Origin: Streptomyces alfalfae
GTDB taxonomy: Bacteria; Actinomycetota; Actinomycetes; Streptomycetales; Streptomycetaceae
Assembly: GCF_004127445.1 (NCBI RefSeq)
Contig: NZ_QEXM01000017.1
Coordinates: 1 to 64,000, forward strand
DNA length: 64,000 nucleotides
Direction of reading: 5' to 3'
In this document: piece after piece, positions 25,984 to 35,360 of the stretch
Position numbering within the stretch: position 1 is the first letter of the stretch
Layout: each line of letters starts with the position of its first letter
The notes under the pieces: generated by a model
Seen by the model: the letters and a program-made list of their open reading frames with translations, nothing else
What the model was told of the DNA's origin: nothing
Database searches by the model: none
Program-made: the position numbers and the translations under genes

Positions 25984-27171
25984 ATGTCATCCCACCGCAG
26001 TCCCCGTCGCCGTGCCCATATCGCCATGATCGGCGTCCCCATGGTCAGCCACGTGCTGCCGAGCCTGGAGATCATCCGGGTCCTCGCCGCGCGCGGCCAC
26101 CGCGTCACGTACGCCAACGACCCGGCCGCCGCCGCGCTCATCGGGCCCACCGGCGCCGAACTCGTCCCGTACGACTCGACGCTCCCGCACCGCGACAACA
26201 TCTGGCCCGACGACCCCATCGAGGCCAGTTCGCTCTTCCTCGACGACGCGATGGCGGTGCTCCCGCAGCTCCGCGCGGCGTACGACGACGATCCCGCGGA
26301 CGTGTACCTGTACGACATCGGGGCGTACGTCGGCCGTGCGCTCGCCGAGGCGCAGGGGCGGCCCGTCGTGCAGCTGTCGCCCACCTTCGTCGCCTGGGGC
26401 AGTTACCAGCAGGACGTCGGCGCCCATCTCGCGCGGCTGCCGGGCGCCGACGCGCTGGAGGCCCGCTTCACGCAGTGGCTGGGCCGGTGCGGGGCCACCA
26501 CCCTCGACGTGGGCGAGTTCTCCGGCGTGCCGCCGCGGGCCATCGCCACGATCCCGCGCGCCATGCAGCCGCACGCCGACACGGTCGACGCGGCCCGGGT
26601 CGACTTCGTCGGGCCCTGCCTCGGCGACCGGGCGGACCAGGGGGCGTGGGAGCGGCCCGCCGGGGCGTCGAAGGTGCTTCTCGTGTCGCTCGGCTCCGCC
26701 TACACCCAGCAGCCCGACTTCTACCGGCGGTGCGTGGCGGCCTTCGGGGACCTCGCGGGGTGGCACGTCGTGCTGCAGATCGGCAAGCACGTGGACCCCG
26801 CGGAGCTGGGACCCGTGCCCGACTCCGTGGAGGTCCGCTCCTGGGTGCCGCAGATGGCGATCCTCGAACAGGCCGACGCGTTCGTCACGCACGCGGGGAT
26901 GGGCAGCAGTTCCGAGGGGCTCTCCTGCGGGGTCCCGATGATCGCGGTGCCGCAGGGCGCCGAGCAGCCGATGAACGCCGACCGGCTGGTCGAGCTGGGG
27001 GTCGCGCGGCGGCTCGACACGGAGGCCGCCACGGTTTCCGCGCTGCGGGAGGCCCTGCTGGACCTCACCTCCGATCCCGGCGTCGCCGAGCGCTGCGCGC
27101 GGCTTCGGGATGAGGTGCGGGGGGCCGGTGGCACGGTGCGCGCCGCGGAGCTGGTGGAGGCGGAGCTGTAG
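25984..27171 (+). CDS. MGT-family glycosyltransferase (macrolide-type, OleD-like)
   Basis: GT1-family enzyme of 395 residues, closely patterned on streptomycete macrolide glycosyltransferases such as OleD, which inactivate macrolides by glucosylation from UDP-glucose. Matching segments include SLEIIRVLAARGHRVTYA, QPHADTVDAARVDFVGPC, LVSLGSAYTQQPDFY and VLQIGKHVDPAELGPVPDSVEV. The donor-binding WVPQMAILEQADAFVTHAG and the final GGTVRAAELVEAEL also match. Only one His (SHVLPSLE) remains where OleD has HGHVNP, so the acceptor may differ. GTGAAGGAAG precedes ATG 25984. No macrolide biosynthesis genes are nearby, so resistance or detoxification fits better than a tailoring role. Confidence 0.88.
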   Translation: MSSHRSPRRRAHIAMIGVPMVSHVLPSLEIIRVLAARGHRVTYANDPAAAALIGPTGAELVPYDSTLPHRDNIWPDDPIEASSLFLDDAMAVLPQLRAAYDDDPADVYLYDIGAYVGRALAEAQGRPVVQLSPTFVAWGSYQQDVGAHLARLPGADALEARFTQWLGRCGATTLDVGEFSGVPPRAIATIPRAMQPHADTVDAARVDFVGPCLGDRADQGAWERPAGASKVLLVSLGSAYTQQPDFYRRCVAAFGDLAGWHVVLQIGKHVDPAELGPVPDSVEVRSWVPQMAILEQADAFVTHAGMGSSSEGLSCGVPMIAVPQGAEQPMNADRLVELGVARRLDTEAATVSALREALLDLTSDPGVAERCARLRDEVRGAGGTVRAAELVEAEL

Positions 27172-27216
27172 CCGGGCGTTGAAGGGCGCTCTTTCGGCGC
27201 GGGCGGGCTGGGGCGG

Positions 27217-27238
27217 GTCGCGCGGTTCCCCGCGCCCC
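27217..27238 (+). repeat. Dispersed intergenic repeat, copy 2
   Basis: Identical over 22 nt to the copy at 17024-17045, in the 131-bp gap between the glycosyltransferase and glucarate dehydratase genes. Noncoding, with a CGCGG/CCGCG inverted repeat. Confidence 0.7.
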
Positions 27239-27302
27239 GGGCGGCCGTTCGCGCCGTCGGCCCCCTTGCCTCGGAGCGTTCGCCTACCTAGTCTCCGTTC
27301 TC

Positions 27303-28607
27303 ATGTATGGACAGAGCTTGGTCATCAGCGAGGTTCGTCTCACTCCCGTGCTCGTCGCCGATCCGCCCCTGCTCAACACCCAGGGCGTCCACCAGCCCTA
27401 CACCCCGCGCCTGATCATCGAGGTGGTCACGGAGGGCGGCGTCACCGGGGTCGGGGAGACGTACGGGGACGGGAAGTATCTGGAGCTGGCGCGGCCGTTC
27501 GCCGCGGGGCTGGTCGGCCGGGCGGTCAGTGATCTGAACGGCCTGTTCACACTGGCGGACGACGTCGCCGTGAACGCCGCCCGCGTCGACGCCGCCGTCG
27601 ACGTGGGCGGGCTGCGCGGCGTGCAGACCGCCGACAAGCTGCGGCTCTCCGTGGTCTCCGGGTTCGAGGTGGCCTGCCTGGACGCGCTCGGCAAGGCCCT
27701 CGGCCTGCCCGTGCACGCGCTGCTCGGCGGCAAGGTGCGGGACGCCGTGGAGTACAGCGCCTACCTGTTCTACAAGCGGGCCGAACACCCGGCGGGGACC
27801 GTGAGCGAGCCGGACGACGGGTGGGGCGCCGCCCTCGACCCCGCCGGCATCGTCGCCCAGGCCAGGCTCTTCACCGAGCGGCACGGGTTCACGTCGTTCA
27901 AGCTCAAGGGCGGTGTCTTCCCGCCCGACGAGGAGATCGCCGCCGTCCGCGCCCTCGCGGAGGCCTTCCCCGGGGCGCCGCTCAGGCTGGACCCCAACGG
28001 GGCCTGGTCGGTCGAGACGTCGCTGAAGGTCGCGGGCGAGATCGGCGACGTCCTGGAGTACCTGGAGGATCCCGCGCTCGGCACCCCCGCCATGGCCGAG
28101 GTCGCCGCCGGCGCCTCCGTGCCGCTCGCCACGAACATGTGCGTGACGACCTTCGAGGAGATACCCGAGGCGTTCGCCGGGGACGCCGTGCAGGTGGTGC
28201 TCTCCGATCACCACTACTGGGGCGGCCTGCGGCGCACCCGCGAACTGGCCGCCGTCTGCCGCACCTTCGGGGTCGCCGTCTCCATGCACTCCAACACGCA
28301 CCTGGGCATCAGCCTCGCCGCGATGACGCACGTGGCGGCGACCGTGCCCGACCTCCGCCACGCCTGCGACTCGCACTACCCCTGGCAGTCCGAGGACGTG
28401 CTGACCGAGCGGACGCGCTTCGTCGACGGCCGGGTCGCCGTCACCGACACCCCCGGCCTCGGCGTCGAACTGGACCGGGACAAGCTCGCGGCCCTGCACG
28501 CGCGCTGGCTGGACGACGGCTTCCGCGCGCTGCGGGAGCGGGACGACGCGGCGGCGATGCGGGTGACCGACCCGCGGTGGGTGGCCCCGGCGGCGCCCCG
28601 CTGGTAG
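27303..28607 (+). CDS. gudD: Glucarate dehydratase (enolase superfamily)
   Basis: Enolase-superfamily enzyme of 434 residues predicted to dehydrate D-glucarate to 5-keto-4-deoxyglucarate. Catalytic and metal motifs are visible: KLKGG (Lys200, Lys202), DPNGAW, LEDP, TNMC, SDHHYWGG (Asp302) and HSNTHLG (His329, the Asp-His dyad base). The early NTQGVHQPYTPRLI loop is characteristic of glucarate dehydratases. ATG 27303 lacks an obvious ribosome-binding site. No aldolase or transporter for glucarate lies alongside, so the rest of the pathway must be elsewhere. Confidence 0.88.
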   Translation: MYGQSLVISEVRLTPVLVADPPLLNTQGVHQPYTPRLIIEVVTEGGVTGVGETYGDGKYLELARPFAAGLVGRAVSDLNGLFTLADDVAVNAARVDAAVDVGGLRGVQTADKLRLSVVSGFEVACLDALGKALGLPVHALLGGKVRDAVEYSAYLFYKRAEHPAGTVSEPDDGWGAALDPAGIVAQARLFTERHGFTSFKLKGGVFPPDEEIAAVRALAEAFPGAPLRLDPNGAWSVETSLKVAGEIGDVLEYLEDPALGTPAMAEVAAGASVPLATNMCVTTFEEIPEAFAGDAVQVVLSDHHYWGGLRRTRELAAVCRTFGVAVSMHSNTHLGISLAAMTHVAATVPDLRHACDSHYPWQSEDVLTERTRFVDGRVAVTDTPGLGVELDRDKLAALHARWLDDGFRALRERDDAAAMRVTDPRWVAPAAPRW

Positions 28608-28645
28608 GGCCCGCGGCGACTCCCGCGCGCCCGAGCCGCCGCAAC

Positions 28646-28661
28646 CCCGCGCCTTCGCGGG
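28646..28661 (+). terminator. Hairpin after glucarate dehydratase gene
   Basis: Perfect 6-bp stem CCCGCG/CGCGGG around a CCTT loop, followed by GAAACG. It is 38 nt after the stop codon and before the PfkB kinase start, and may be a terminator. Confidence 0.45.
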
Positions 28662-28683
28662 AAACGTCGGTTACGTTGCCTGC

Positions 28684-29787
28684 ATGGTCGTACCAGCGCA
28701 GCCCACCGTCGACCCGCTGAAGTCGGCCCGCAGAGCCGGTGATCCGTCCTGCGACGTCTACCTCACCGGCACGGTCTTCCTCGACATCATCTTCACCGGC
28801 CTCGACTCCGCGCCCGTGCGCGGCACGGAGTCCTGGGCCCGCGGCATGGGGTCGAGCCCCGGCGGCGTCGCCAACATGGCGACCGCGCTCGCCCGGCTCG
28901 GCCTGCACACGTCCCTGGCCGCCGCCTTCGGGGACGACCACTACGGGGAGTACTGCTGGGACGCCCTCGAAGGGGGAGAGGGCATCGACCTCACCTCGTC
29001 GCGGACCGTGCCCGGCTGGCACACCCCGGTGACCGTCTCCATGGCGTACGAGGGCGAGCGGACCATGGTCAGCCACGGCCACGAGCCGCCCCCGGACGCC
29101 GACGCGCCGGACGGCGGCGCCCCCTGCTGCCCGCCCCGCGCCCGCGCCGCCGTCGCCTCGCTCACCCCCGGCGCCAGCGCCCCCTGGATCGCCCGCGCCG
29201 CCCGCAGCGGCACCCGGATCTTCGCCGACGTCGGCTGGGACGACACCGGGCGGTGGGACCTCGCCGCCCTGCCCGACCTGCGACACTGCGAGGCGTTCCT
29301 GCCGAACGCGGAGGAGGCCATGCGGTACACCCGCACCTCCTGCCCCAGGGAGGCGGCCCGGGCGCTGACCGCCTATGTGCCGCTCGCCGTGGTGACCCTC
29401 GGTTCCGAGGGGGCGTACGCGGTGGACCGGCGGACCGGCGAGACCGCGGAGGTGCCCGCCATCGAGGTGGAGGCCCTCGACCCGACCGGCGCCGGCGACG
29501 TCTTCGTGGCCGGCTTCGTCACCGGGACGCTGGCCGACTGGCCGCTGGCGGACCGCCTGGCCTTCGCCGGGCTCACCGCCGCCCTCTCGGTGCAGGAGTT
29601 CGGCGGCTCCCTCTCCGCGCCCGGCTGGGCCGAGGTGGGCGGCTGGTGGCGTCGGGTCACGGAATTCGACGAGCAGGACCCGAAGGCCCTGCGGCGCTAC
29701 AGCTTCCTGGAGACCCTGCTCCCGGCGGCGGGCAGGCCCTGGCCGCTGCGCAGGGCCGTGCCGACGATCGGCTTCCGCTCGGCGTAG
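28684..29787 (+). CDS. PfkB family carbohydrate/nucleoside kinase
   Basis: Ribokinase-fold kinase of 367 residues. Motif 1 is SPGGVANMATALARLG; motif 2 is DPTGAGDVFVAGF with catalytic Asp272 and the anion hole GAG. It has a conserved NAEEAMRYT helix. The substrate is not evident; members phosphorylate sugars, sugar acids or nucleosides. The neighbouring glucarate dehydratase makes a sugar-acid role conceivable, but a hairpin separates the genes. ATG at 28684 has no strong ribosome-binding site. The Ala/Pro/Cys-rich insertion around residues 138-155 is unusual. Confidence 0.85.
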   Translation: MVVPAQPTVDPLKSARRAGDPSCDVYLTGTVFLDIIFTGLDSAPVRGTESWARGMGSSPGGVANMATALARLGLHTSLAAAFGDDHYGEYCWDALEGGEGIDLTSSRTVPGWHTPVTVSMAYEGERTMVSHGHEPPPDADAPDGGAPCCPPRARAAVASLTPGASAPWIARAARSGTRIFADVGWDDTGRWDLAALPDLRHCEAFLPNAEEAMRYTRTSCPREAARALTAYVPLAVVTLGSEGAYAVDRRTGETAEVPAIEVEALDPTGAGDVFVAGFVTGTLADWPLADRLAFAGLTAALSVQEFGGSLSAPGWAEVGGWWRRVTEFDEQDPKALRRYSFLETLLPAAGRPWPLRRAVPTIGFRSA

Positions 29788-30005
29788 GCCCCGCACGGCG
29801 GCCGGGCCGAAAAGGCCTACGGCTCTGTCAGTGGGCCGTCGTACCCTTGGCAGTGCAAGAGCAGCAGGCGCTGTGGCGGCCGCGTCGCGGAACACGCGAT
29901 CACCGGCTCCCACCGCCGAGGACCACGATCGCGGACGGTCCGGCCGCGAGAGCGGCGCCGGACCCGGCGCGGATGGAGGGTTGAGCAGGCCTTGAGGGCC
30001 GGCCC

Positions 30006-31022
30006 ATGACGCAGACACCCACGACTCCCCCTGCCGCGCAGGGCCAGGCCCGAGCACACTTCACCGTGCCGGCGAACCACCCCATGGTGACCGTCCTCGG
30101 CTCCGGCGACGCCCTGCTGCGGGTGATCGAGAAGGCCTTCCCGGCGGCCGACATCCACGTCCGGGGCAATGAGGTGAGCGCCGTCGGCGACGCCCGCGAA
30201 GTCGCGCTCATCCAGCGCTTGTTCGACCAGATGATGCTGGTGCTCCGCACCGGTCAGCCGATGACGGAGGACGCAGTGGAACGCTCGATCGCCATGCTGA
30301 GGGCGGACGAGAACGGCGACGGCGCGGAGGAGACCCCCGCCGAGGTCCTCACGCAGAACATCCTCTCGTCCCGCGGCCGCACCATCCGCCCCAAGACCCT
30401 GAACCAGAAGCGGTACGTCGACGCGATCGACAAGCACACCATCGTGTTCGGCATCGGCCCCGCCGGCACGGGCAAGACCTACCTGGCCATGGCCAAGGCC
30501 GTGCAGGCCCTCCAGTCCAAGCAGGTCAACCGCATCATCCTGACCCGGCCCGCGGTCGAGGCGGGCGAGCGCCTCGGCTTCCTGCCCGGCACGCTGTACG
30601 AGAAGATCGACCCCTACCTCCGCCCGCTGTACGACGCGCTGCACGACATGCTCGACCCCGACTCGATCCCGCGCCTGATGGCGGCGGGCACGATCGAGGT
30701 CGCCCCGCTGGCGTACATGCGCGGCCGCACGCTGAACGACGCGTTCATCATCCTGGACGAGGCGCAGAACACCAGCGCCGAGCAGATGAAGATGTTCCTG
30801 ACCCGCCTCGGCTTCGACTCCAAGATCGTCATCACCGGTGACATCACCCAGGTCGACCTGCCCGGCGGCACCAAGAGCGGTCTGCGCGAGGTCCAGCGCA
30901 TCCTGGACGGCGTGGAGGACATCCACTTCTCCCGGCTCACCTCGCACGACGTCGTACGGCACAAGCTGGTCGGCCGTATCGTCGACGCGTACGAGCAGCA
31001 CGACAGCCGCGACGGGAAGTAG
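30006..31022 (+). CDS. PhoH family ATPase
   Basis: Protein of 338 residues with an N-terminal region that pairs with RNA-binding-type folds (about 20-110) and a PhoH ATPase core: Walker A GPAGTGKT (151-158) and Walker B ILDEAQNT (Asp251, Glu252). PhoH proteins are cytosolic NTPases linked to RNA metabolism. Genetic linkage to ybeY, seen here, is widespread and suggests a shared role in ribosome or RNA quality control. TTGAGG precedes ATG 30006. The 218 bp upstream hold no recognisable gene. ybeY begins 12 bp downstream. Confidence 0.93.
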   Translation: MTQTPTTPPAAQGQARAHFTVPANHPMVTVLGSGDALLRVIEKAFPAADIHVRGNEVSAVGDAREVALIQRLFDQMMLVLRTGQPMTEDAVERSIAMLRADENGDGAEETPAEVLTQNILSSRGRTIRPKTLNQKRYVDAIDKHTIVFGIGPAGTGKTYLAMAKAVQALQSKQVNRIILTRPAVEAGERLGFLPGTLYEKIDPYLRPLYDALHDMLDPDSIPRLMAAGTIEVAPLAYMRGRTLNDAFIILDEAQNTSAEQMKMFLTRLGFDSKIVITGDITQVDLPGGTKSGLREVQRILDGVEDIHFSRLTSHDVVRHKLVGRIVDAYEQHDSRDGK

Positions 31023-31034
31023 ACCAGCACCACC

Positions 31035-31532
31035 ATGGCGATCGACGTCAACAACGAATCCGGGACCGAGGTCGACGAGCAGGCGATCCTCGACATCGCC
31101 CGCTACGCCCTCGCGCGGATGCGCATCCACCCGCTGTCCGAGCTCTCGGTGATCGTGGTGGACGAGGGGGCCATGGAGCAGCTCCACATCCAGTGGATGG
31201 ACCTGCCGGGGCCCACGGACGTCATGTCCTTCCCCATGGACGAGCTCAGGCCGCCCATGAAGGACGACGACGAGCCCCCGCAGGGCCTCCTCGGCGACAT
31301 CGTGCTCTGCCCCGAGGTCGCCGCCAAGCAGGGCCAGGACGCCCCGACGCGGCACTCCATGGACGAGGAGCTCCAGCTCCTGACGGTCCACGGCGTGCTG
31401 CACCTGCTCGGGTACGACCACGAGGAGCCCGACGAGAAGACCGAGATGTTCGGGCTCCAGGCGGCGATCGTCGACGGCTGGCGCGCGGAGAAGGGCCTGA
31501 CCGGCCCGTCCCCGGCGCCCACCGTCTCGTAG
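31035..31532 (+). CDS. ybeY: rRNA maturation endoribonuclease YbeY
   Basis: Metal-dependent single-strand RNase of 165 residues involved in 16S rRNA 3'-end maturation and ribosome quality control. The signature [11 protein letters not shown] gives zinc ligands His119, His123 and His129. It sits between phoH and a CNNM-type membrane protein gene with gaps of 12 and 4 bp, the common bacterial order. Confidence 0.96.
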   Translation: MAIDVNNESGTEVDEQAILDIARYALARMRIHPLSELSVIVVDEGAMEQLHIQWMDLPGPTDVMSFPMDELRPPMKDDDEPPQGLLGDIVLCPEVAAKQGQDAPTRHSMDEELQLLTVHGVLHLLGYDHEEPDEKTEMFGLQAAIVDGWRAEKGLTGPSPAPTVS

Positions 31533-31536
31533 CGCC

Positions 31537-32841
31537 ATGGACATCCAGCTCATCGCGGGAGCCGTCGCCCTGGTCGTCGTCGCCTGGCTGGCGGCCTGCG
31601 CGGAGGCGGGCATCGCCCGCGTCTCCAGCTTCCGCGCGGACGAGGCCGTCCGCTCGGGGCGGCGCGGCAGCGCCAGGCTCGCCCAGGTCGCCGCCGACCC
31701 CACCCGCTATCTGAACGTGGCGCTGCTGGTGCGGGTGGCGTGCGAGATGGCCTCGGCGGCCCTCGTGACGTACGCGTGCCTGAAGGAGTTCGACCGGACC
31801 TGGGAGGCCCTGGCCATCGCCATCGGCGTGATGGTCCTCGTCAGCTATGTCGCCGTGGGCGTCTCACCGCGCACCATCGGCCGCCAGCACCCGCTGAACA
31901 CCGCGACCGCCGCGGCGTACGTCCTGCTGCCGCTGGCCCGCGTCATGGGCCCGATCCCGCCCCTGCTGATCCTCATCGGCAACGCGCTCACGCCCGGCAA
32001 GGGCTTCCGGCGCGGTCCGTTCGCCTCCGAGGCCGAGCTGCGCGCGATGGTCGACCTCGCCGAGAAGGAGTCCCTGATCGAGGACGACGAGCGCCGCATG
32101 GTGCACTCCGTCTTCGAGCTCGGCGACACGCTGGTGCGCGAGGTCATGGTGCCCCGCACCGACCTGGTCTCCATCGAGCGGTTCAAGACGATCCGCCAGG
32201 CCCTCACGCTCGCCCTGCGCTCCGGCTTCTCGCGCATCCCGGTGACGGGGGAGAGCGAGGACGACGTGGTCGGTGTCGTCTACCTCAAGGACCTGGCGCG
32301 CAAGACGCACATCAACCGCGACAGCGAGTCCGAGCTGGTCTCCACGGCGATGCGTCCGGCGACCTTCGTGCCCGACACGAAGAACGCCGGCGACCTGCTC
32401 CGCGAGATGCAGCAGGAGCGCAACCACGTGGCCGTCGTCATCGACGAGTACGGCGGCACGGCCGGCATCGTGACCATCGAGGACATCCTGGAGGAGATCG
32501 TCGGCGAGATCACCGACGAGTACGACCGCGAGCTGCCGCCCGTCGAGGAGCTGGCCGACGGCTGCTACCGCGTGACGGCCCGCCTCGACATCGGCGACCT
32601 CGGGGAGCTGTTCGGCTTCGACGAGTTCGACGACGAGGACGTCGAGACGGTCGGCGGCCTCCTCGCCAAGCGGCTCGGCCGCGTCCCGATCGCGGGGGCC
32701 TCGGCGGTCGTCCCGCTGCCGGACGGCCGGGAGCTCGCGCTCACCGCCGAGTCCGCGGCCGGCCGCAGGAACAAGATCGTGACGGTGCTGGTGGAGCCGG
32801 TCGCGGCCGGGAAGCCGGTCGAGGAGGGGGAGCCCGGATGA
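31537..32841 (+). CDS. CNNM/HlyC-CorC family membrane protein
   Basis: Protein of 434 residues with an N-terminal DUF21 membrane domain (hydrophobic segments near 1-20, 60-80, 90-110 and 125-145), a CBS-domain pair (about 200-325) and a C-terminal CorC_HlyC domain. Old names such as hemolysin are misleading; relatives are Mg2+ exporters or regulators of Mg2+ transport. ATG 31537 lies 4 bp after ybeY, and its stop overlaps the next gene as ATGA, so translation is coupled. Confidence 0.9.
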   Translation: MDIQLIAGAVALVVVAWLAACAEAGIARVSSFRADEAVRSGRRGSARLAQVAADPTRYLNVALLVRVACEMASAALVTYACLKEFDRTWEALAIAIGVMVLVSYVAVGVSPRTIGRQHPLNTATAAAYVLLPLARVMGPIPPLLILIGNALTPGKGFRRGPFASEAELRAMVDLAEKESLIEDDERRMVHSVFELGDTLVREVMVPRTDLVSIERFKTIRQALTLALRSGFSRIPVTGESEDDVVGVVYLKDLARKTHINRDSESELVSTAMRPATFVPDTKNAGDLLREMQQERNHVAVVIDEYGGTAGIVTIEDILEEIVGEITDEYDRELPPVEELADGCYRVTARLDIGDLGELFGFDEFDDEDVETVGGLLAKRLGRVPIAGASAVVPLPDGRELALTAESAAGRRNKIVTVLVEPVAAGKPVEEGEPG

Positions 32842-33194
32842 GCCCCGAGGAGCTGCGCACGTTCTGCCTCTCGTTCAACGACGCGGTGGAGGAGTTCCCC
32901 TTCACGCCGGAGCTTTCGGTCTTCAAGGTGGCGGGGAAGGTCTTCGCCCTCACCGCCCTCGACAGCCGTCCGCTCACCGTCAATCTCAAGTGCGACCCGG
33001 ACCTCGCCGTCCAACTGCGGGCGGCGCACCCGGAGATCGTGCCGGGCTGGCACATGAACAAGCGCCACTGGAACACGGTCACGGCCGACGGAGCGCTCCC
33101 CGAGCGGCAGCTCAAGGAGCTGATCGAGGACTCCTACGACCTGGTGGTCGCCGGCCTGCCGCGCGCGCAGCGGCTCCGGCTCGACCGCGCCTGA
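32838..33194 (+). CDS. MmcQ/YjbR family protein
   Basis: Small protein of 118 residues with the MmcQ/YjbR (CyaY-like) pattern: LRTFCLSFNDAVEEFPF, VFKVAGKVFAL, LTVNLKCDPDLA, PGWHMNKRHWNTV and a final SYDLVVAGLPR. The fold is thought to bind DNA or nucleotides, but no precise role is known. It is the last gene of the phoH-ybeY-CNNM operon and overlaps it by 4 nt. Confidence 0.9.
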   Translation: MSPEELRTFCLSFNDAVEEFPFTPELSVFKVAGKVFALTALDSRPLTVNLKCDPDLAVQLRAAHPEIVPGWHMNKRHWNTVTADGALPERQLKELIEDSYDLVVAGLPRAQRLRLDRA

Positions 33195-33362
33195 CGGCGC
33201 GCGCGGGCCGGGGTGAACTCGTCGATGCCCCCCAACAGCCCCTCGCCATCGGAGTGGCGGGGCGGCAGAATGGTGGGGAGGGCGGATCCGAAACGCTCCC
33301 ACTCCGGGCTGCCGTCGAAGTAACACGGAGTGGAAACGTCTGTGCGATGGCGTCCGCCGCAC

Positions 33363-33390
33363 CTGGCCCCGGCCCCTAGGTCGGGGCCAG
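33363..33390. terminator. Hairpin between converging genes
   Basis: Perfect 9-bp stem CTGGCCCCG (33363-33371) and CGGGGCCAG (33382-33390) with a 10-nt loop, six bp from the end of the minus-strand small gene. It would work in either direction. Confidence 0.7.
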
Positions 33391-33396
33391 TTCCGT

Positions 33397-33528
33397 TCAC
33401 ACGTGAGGCAGCACCCACTCGTCGATGATCTTCTGGATCACCAAGAGAAGGCTGACCCACGGGGCCGCGAGGGCGGCCCGGTCGGTCCACGTGCGGAGGG
33501 TGCGACGCCCATCCGGCTTCTCGGCCAT
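33397..33528 (-). CDS. Small hypothetical protein with one hydrophobic segment
   Basis: Frame of 43 residues starting MAEKPDGRRTLRTW and ending in a hydrophobic helix (ALAAPWVSLLLVIQ) plus IDEWVLPHV. A strong GGAAGGAGA lies about eight nt before ATG 33528, and a hairpin follows the stop; both argue that it is real. The frame also extends upstream to 33582. I do not recognise the family; it may be a small membrane protein. Confidence 0.6.
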   Translation of the reverse strand: MAEKPDGRRTLRTWTDRAALAAPWVSLLLVIQKIIDEWVLPHV

Positions 33529-33972
33529 CGGGCTGTTCTCCTTCCTGGTCCCACGAGAGCCGTGGATACCGCGGCGATCCACGAACGGGTGGCGCCAGGA
33601 AGAGGGAACCGGCGGTCCGCGCCACTCGAAGGAGTGAGTCGGGCGCCGTGGTGTCGCTTCGCTGCAACCTCCTTGCTGGAGCTTTCACTTGGGGCGTGAC
33701 GCTGCTTCAGGCCAGCGTAGCCTGGAGGTGCGCAGCTGGGTAGAGTGCGGTACGACAGCTTGCCGAAGTGCGTGTCAACTTAGGAGCGTCCGATGAGCAG
33801 GTAGCCAAATGCGATATAGCTGTCCGGCAACTGCCGGGTCTCCCTGTTGCCGTGTCGAGCGGGGCGGGTTCTCCTGGTAGTGACGTGAACCGTCGCCTCG
33901 GAAGGTCTCGATGAGTAAGCTGCTATTCTGCTATGTTGCACCTCGGACAGTGCCGTTGGGGGTTGAGCCATC
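33529..33972. other. Intergenic region between divergent genes
   Basis: About 440 bp separating the minus-strand small gene from the plus-strand XRE regulator. The right half (33760-33945) is clearly less G+C-rich than the surroundings. It contains TATTCT and CTATGTT words (33922-33936) that could serve as a promoter for the regulator. No convincing gene is seen; short frames here lack ribosome-binding sites and codon bias. Confidence 0.6.
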
Positions 33973-34887
33973 ATGAGCGTGCCGAATGCGGCCCTTCAGC
34001 GGCTGCGGCTGCGTACTGAACTGCGCAAGGCGCGGACAGGCGCCCGGCTCACGCAGCGCCAGGTCGCCTCCAAGATGGAGTGGAGCCCCTCCAAGCTGAT
34101 CCGGATCGAGGCCGGTGAGGTCGGGATCTCCGTCAACGACCTGCGCCCCCTCCTCGACGCGTACGGGATCAGGGACCGCCGCAAGATCGACGAGCTCCTC
34201 GACCTCGCGCGCGGCAGCCGGCGCATGCCCTACAGCGAGTACCGCGATCTGTACGGCAAGGAGTTCCTGGAGTTCCTCGCCCTGGAGTCCTCGGCCTCCA
34301 TCATTCGGCACTACGGCGCTCTGGTCATGCCGGGTCCGCTGCAGACCGAGGAGTACGCGCGGGCGATCATGACCGCCTACAACAAGAGCATCCCCGAGGA
34401 GCGCCTGGAGCGGGGCGTCGAAGTGCGCCTCGCGCGGCAGGAGTTGCTGACCTCCGGCGGGCGTGAGCTGTTCTACATCCTCGACGAGGCGGTCGTGCGC
34501 CGCCATGTCGGCGGGCGGGGCGTGATGCGCGCCCAGCTGGAGCGGCTCGCCGAGCTGGCGGCCAAACCCGGGGTCACCATCCAGATCCTGCCGTTCAGCG
34601 TCGGCGCCCACGCGGGCATCCAGGGCCCCTTCAGCCTCTTCGAGTTCGAGGCGGACGAGATGCCGGACTCCCTCCACCTGGAGAATCCGCGCGGCGACTC
34701 GTACACCACCAACGCCCCGGACGAGACGGGCCGCTACCTGGAGCGCTTCTGGGAGCTGGAGGACCTGGCGCTCAAGGACGACGTCGGCGCGCTCCTGCGG
34801 GCGCTCGCCGAGCGGACGGAGGACGGGCGGGACGATCTGGAGACACTGCTGCAAAGCGTCCCCGTGGACGCCGTCGCACAGGAGTAA
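33973..34887 (+). CDS. XRE-family regulator with DUF5753 (Scr1-type)
   Basis: Protein of 304 residues. The N-terminal helix-turn-helix (about 13-75) reads LRKARTGARLTQRQVASKM then SPSKLIRIEAGEVGISVNDL. The C-terminal DUF5753 domain runs from about 90 to 285 (PGPLQTEEYARAIM, EVRLARQELL, ILPFSVGAHAGIQGPFSLFEF). Streptomycetes carry many such regulators paired with small DUF397 proteins, as in the WhiJ group, where they influence development. A DUF397 gene follows within 200 bp. Confidence 0.92.
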   Translation: MSVPNAALQRLRLRTELRKARTGARLTQRQVASKMEWSPSKLIRIEAGEVGISVNDLRPLLDAYGIRDRRKIDELLDLARGSRRMPYSEYRDLYGKEFLEFLALESSASIIRHYGALVMPGPLQTEEYARAIMTAYNKSIPEERLERGVEVRLARQELLTSGGRELFYILDEAVVRRHVGGRGVMRAQLERLAELAAKPGVTIQILPFSVGAHAGIQGPFSLFEFEADEMPDSLHLENPRGDSYTTNAPDETGRYLERFWELEDLALKDDVGALLRALAERTEDGRDDLETLLQSVPVDAVAQE

Positions 34888-35085
34888 CACGCCCTGGAGC
34901 GCGGGACCTTGGCGAGAAACGGGTCATTCATATTCGTATGGCGTCCCGTTATCCTGGAAGAGGTGCTGCGTGTGCCTGCACCAGTCGCGCGGGGGAGTCG
35001 AGTGAGCTGGAACCCCAGTCTCCGTCCGTCCGTTCGCCGTGGGCAGTGACGGCTGGTCTTCCGCACCCAGGGGTGGAGGAGAAGC

Positions 35086-35310
35086 GTGGGCAGCTCATGG
35101 ACGTGGCGCAAGAGCAGTGTGAGCGACGGCGGGGAAGGGCAGTGCGTGGAGACCGCCTGGACCGGAGAGACGGTCCTGGTGCGTGACTCCGCCCGGCGCA
35201 GAGGCGCCGTGCTCACCTTCTCCCCACAGGCCTGGACGGCCTTCCTCGGCCTCGCGGCCGGGCCGTCCCCGGCCGCCCGCCCACGGGACGAGTCGACGGC
35301 CCGCCTCTGA
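35086..35310 (+). CDS. DUF397 domain protein
   Basis: Small protein of 74 residues with the DUF397 pattern WRKSSVSDGGEGQCVETAW then VRDSARRRGAVLTFSPQAWTAFL. GGAGGAG lies about six nt before GTG 35086. DUF397 proteins are usually encoded beside an XRE/DUF5753 regulator and are thought to antagonise or tune it. The partner is the gene at 33973-34887. Confidence 0.88.
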   Translation: MGSSWTWRKSSVSDGGEGQCVETAWTGETVLVRDSARRRGAVLTFSPQAWTAFLGLAAGPSPAARPRDESTARL

Positions 35311-35360
35311 GTGAGGCGGACCGCCCGACGGCCGCGGCGCCGCCCGCACCTCGTCCGGTG

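Noticed and set aside
25984..29787. A secondary-metabolite gene cluster around the glycosyltransferase and sugar enzymes
   Set aside because: No synthase, cyclase, carrier protein or pathway regulator is present. The neighbours are core or catabolic genes.
33780..33974. Minus-strand 64-residue frame upstream of the XRE gene
   Set aside because: No ribosome-binding site and weak codon bias; it overlaps the likely promoter region.
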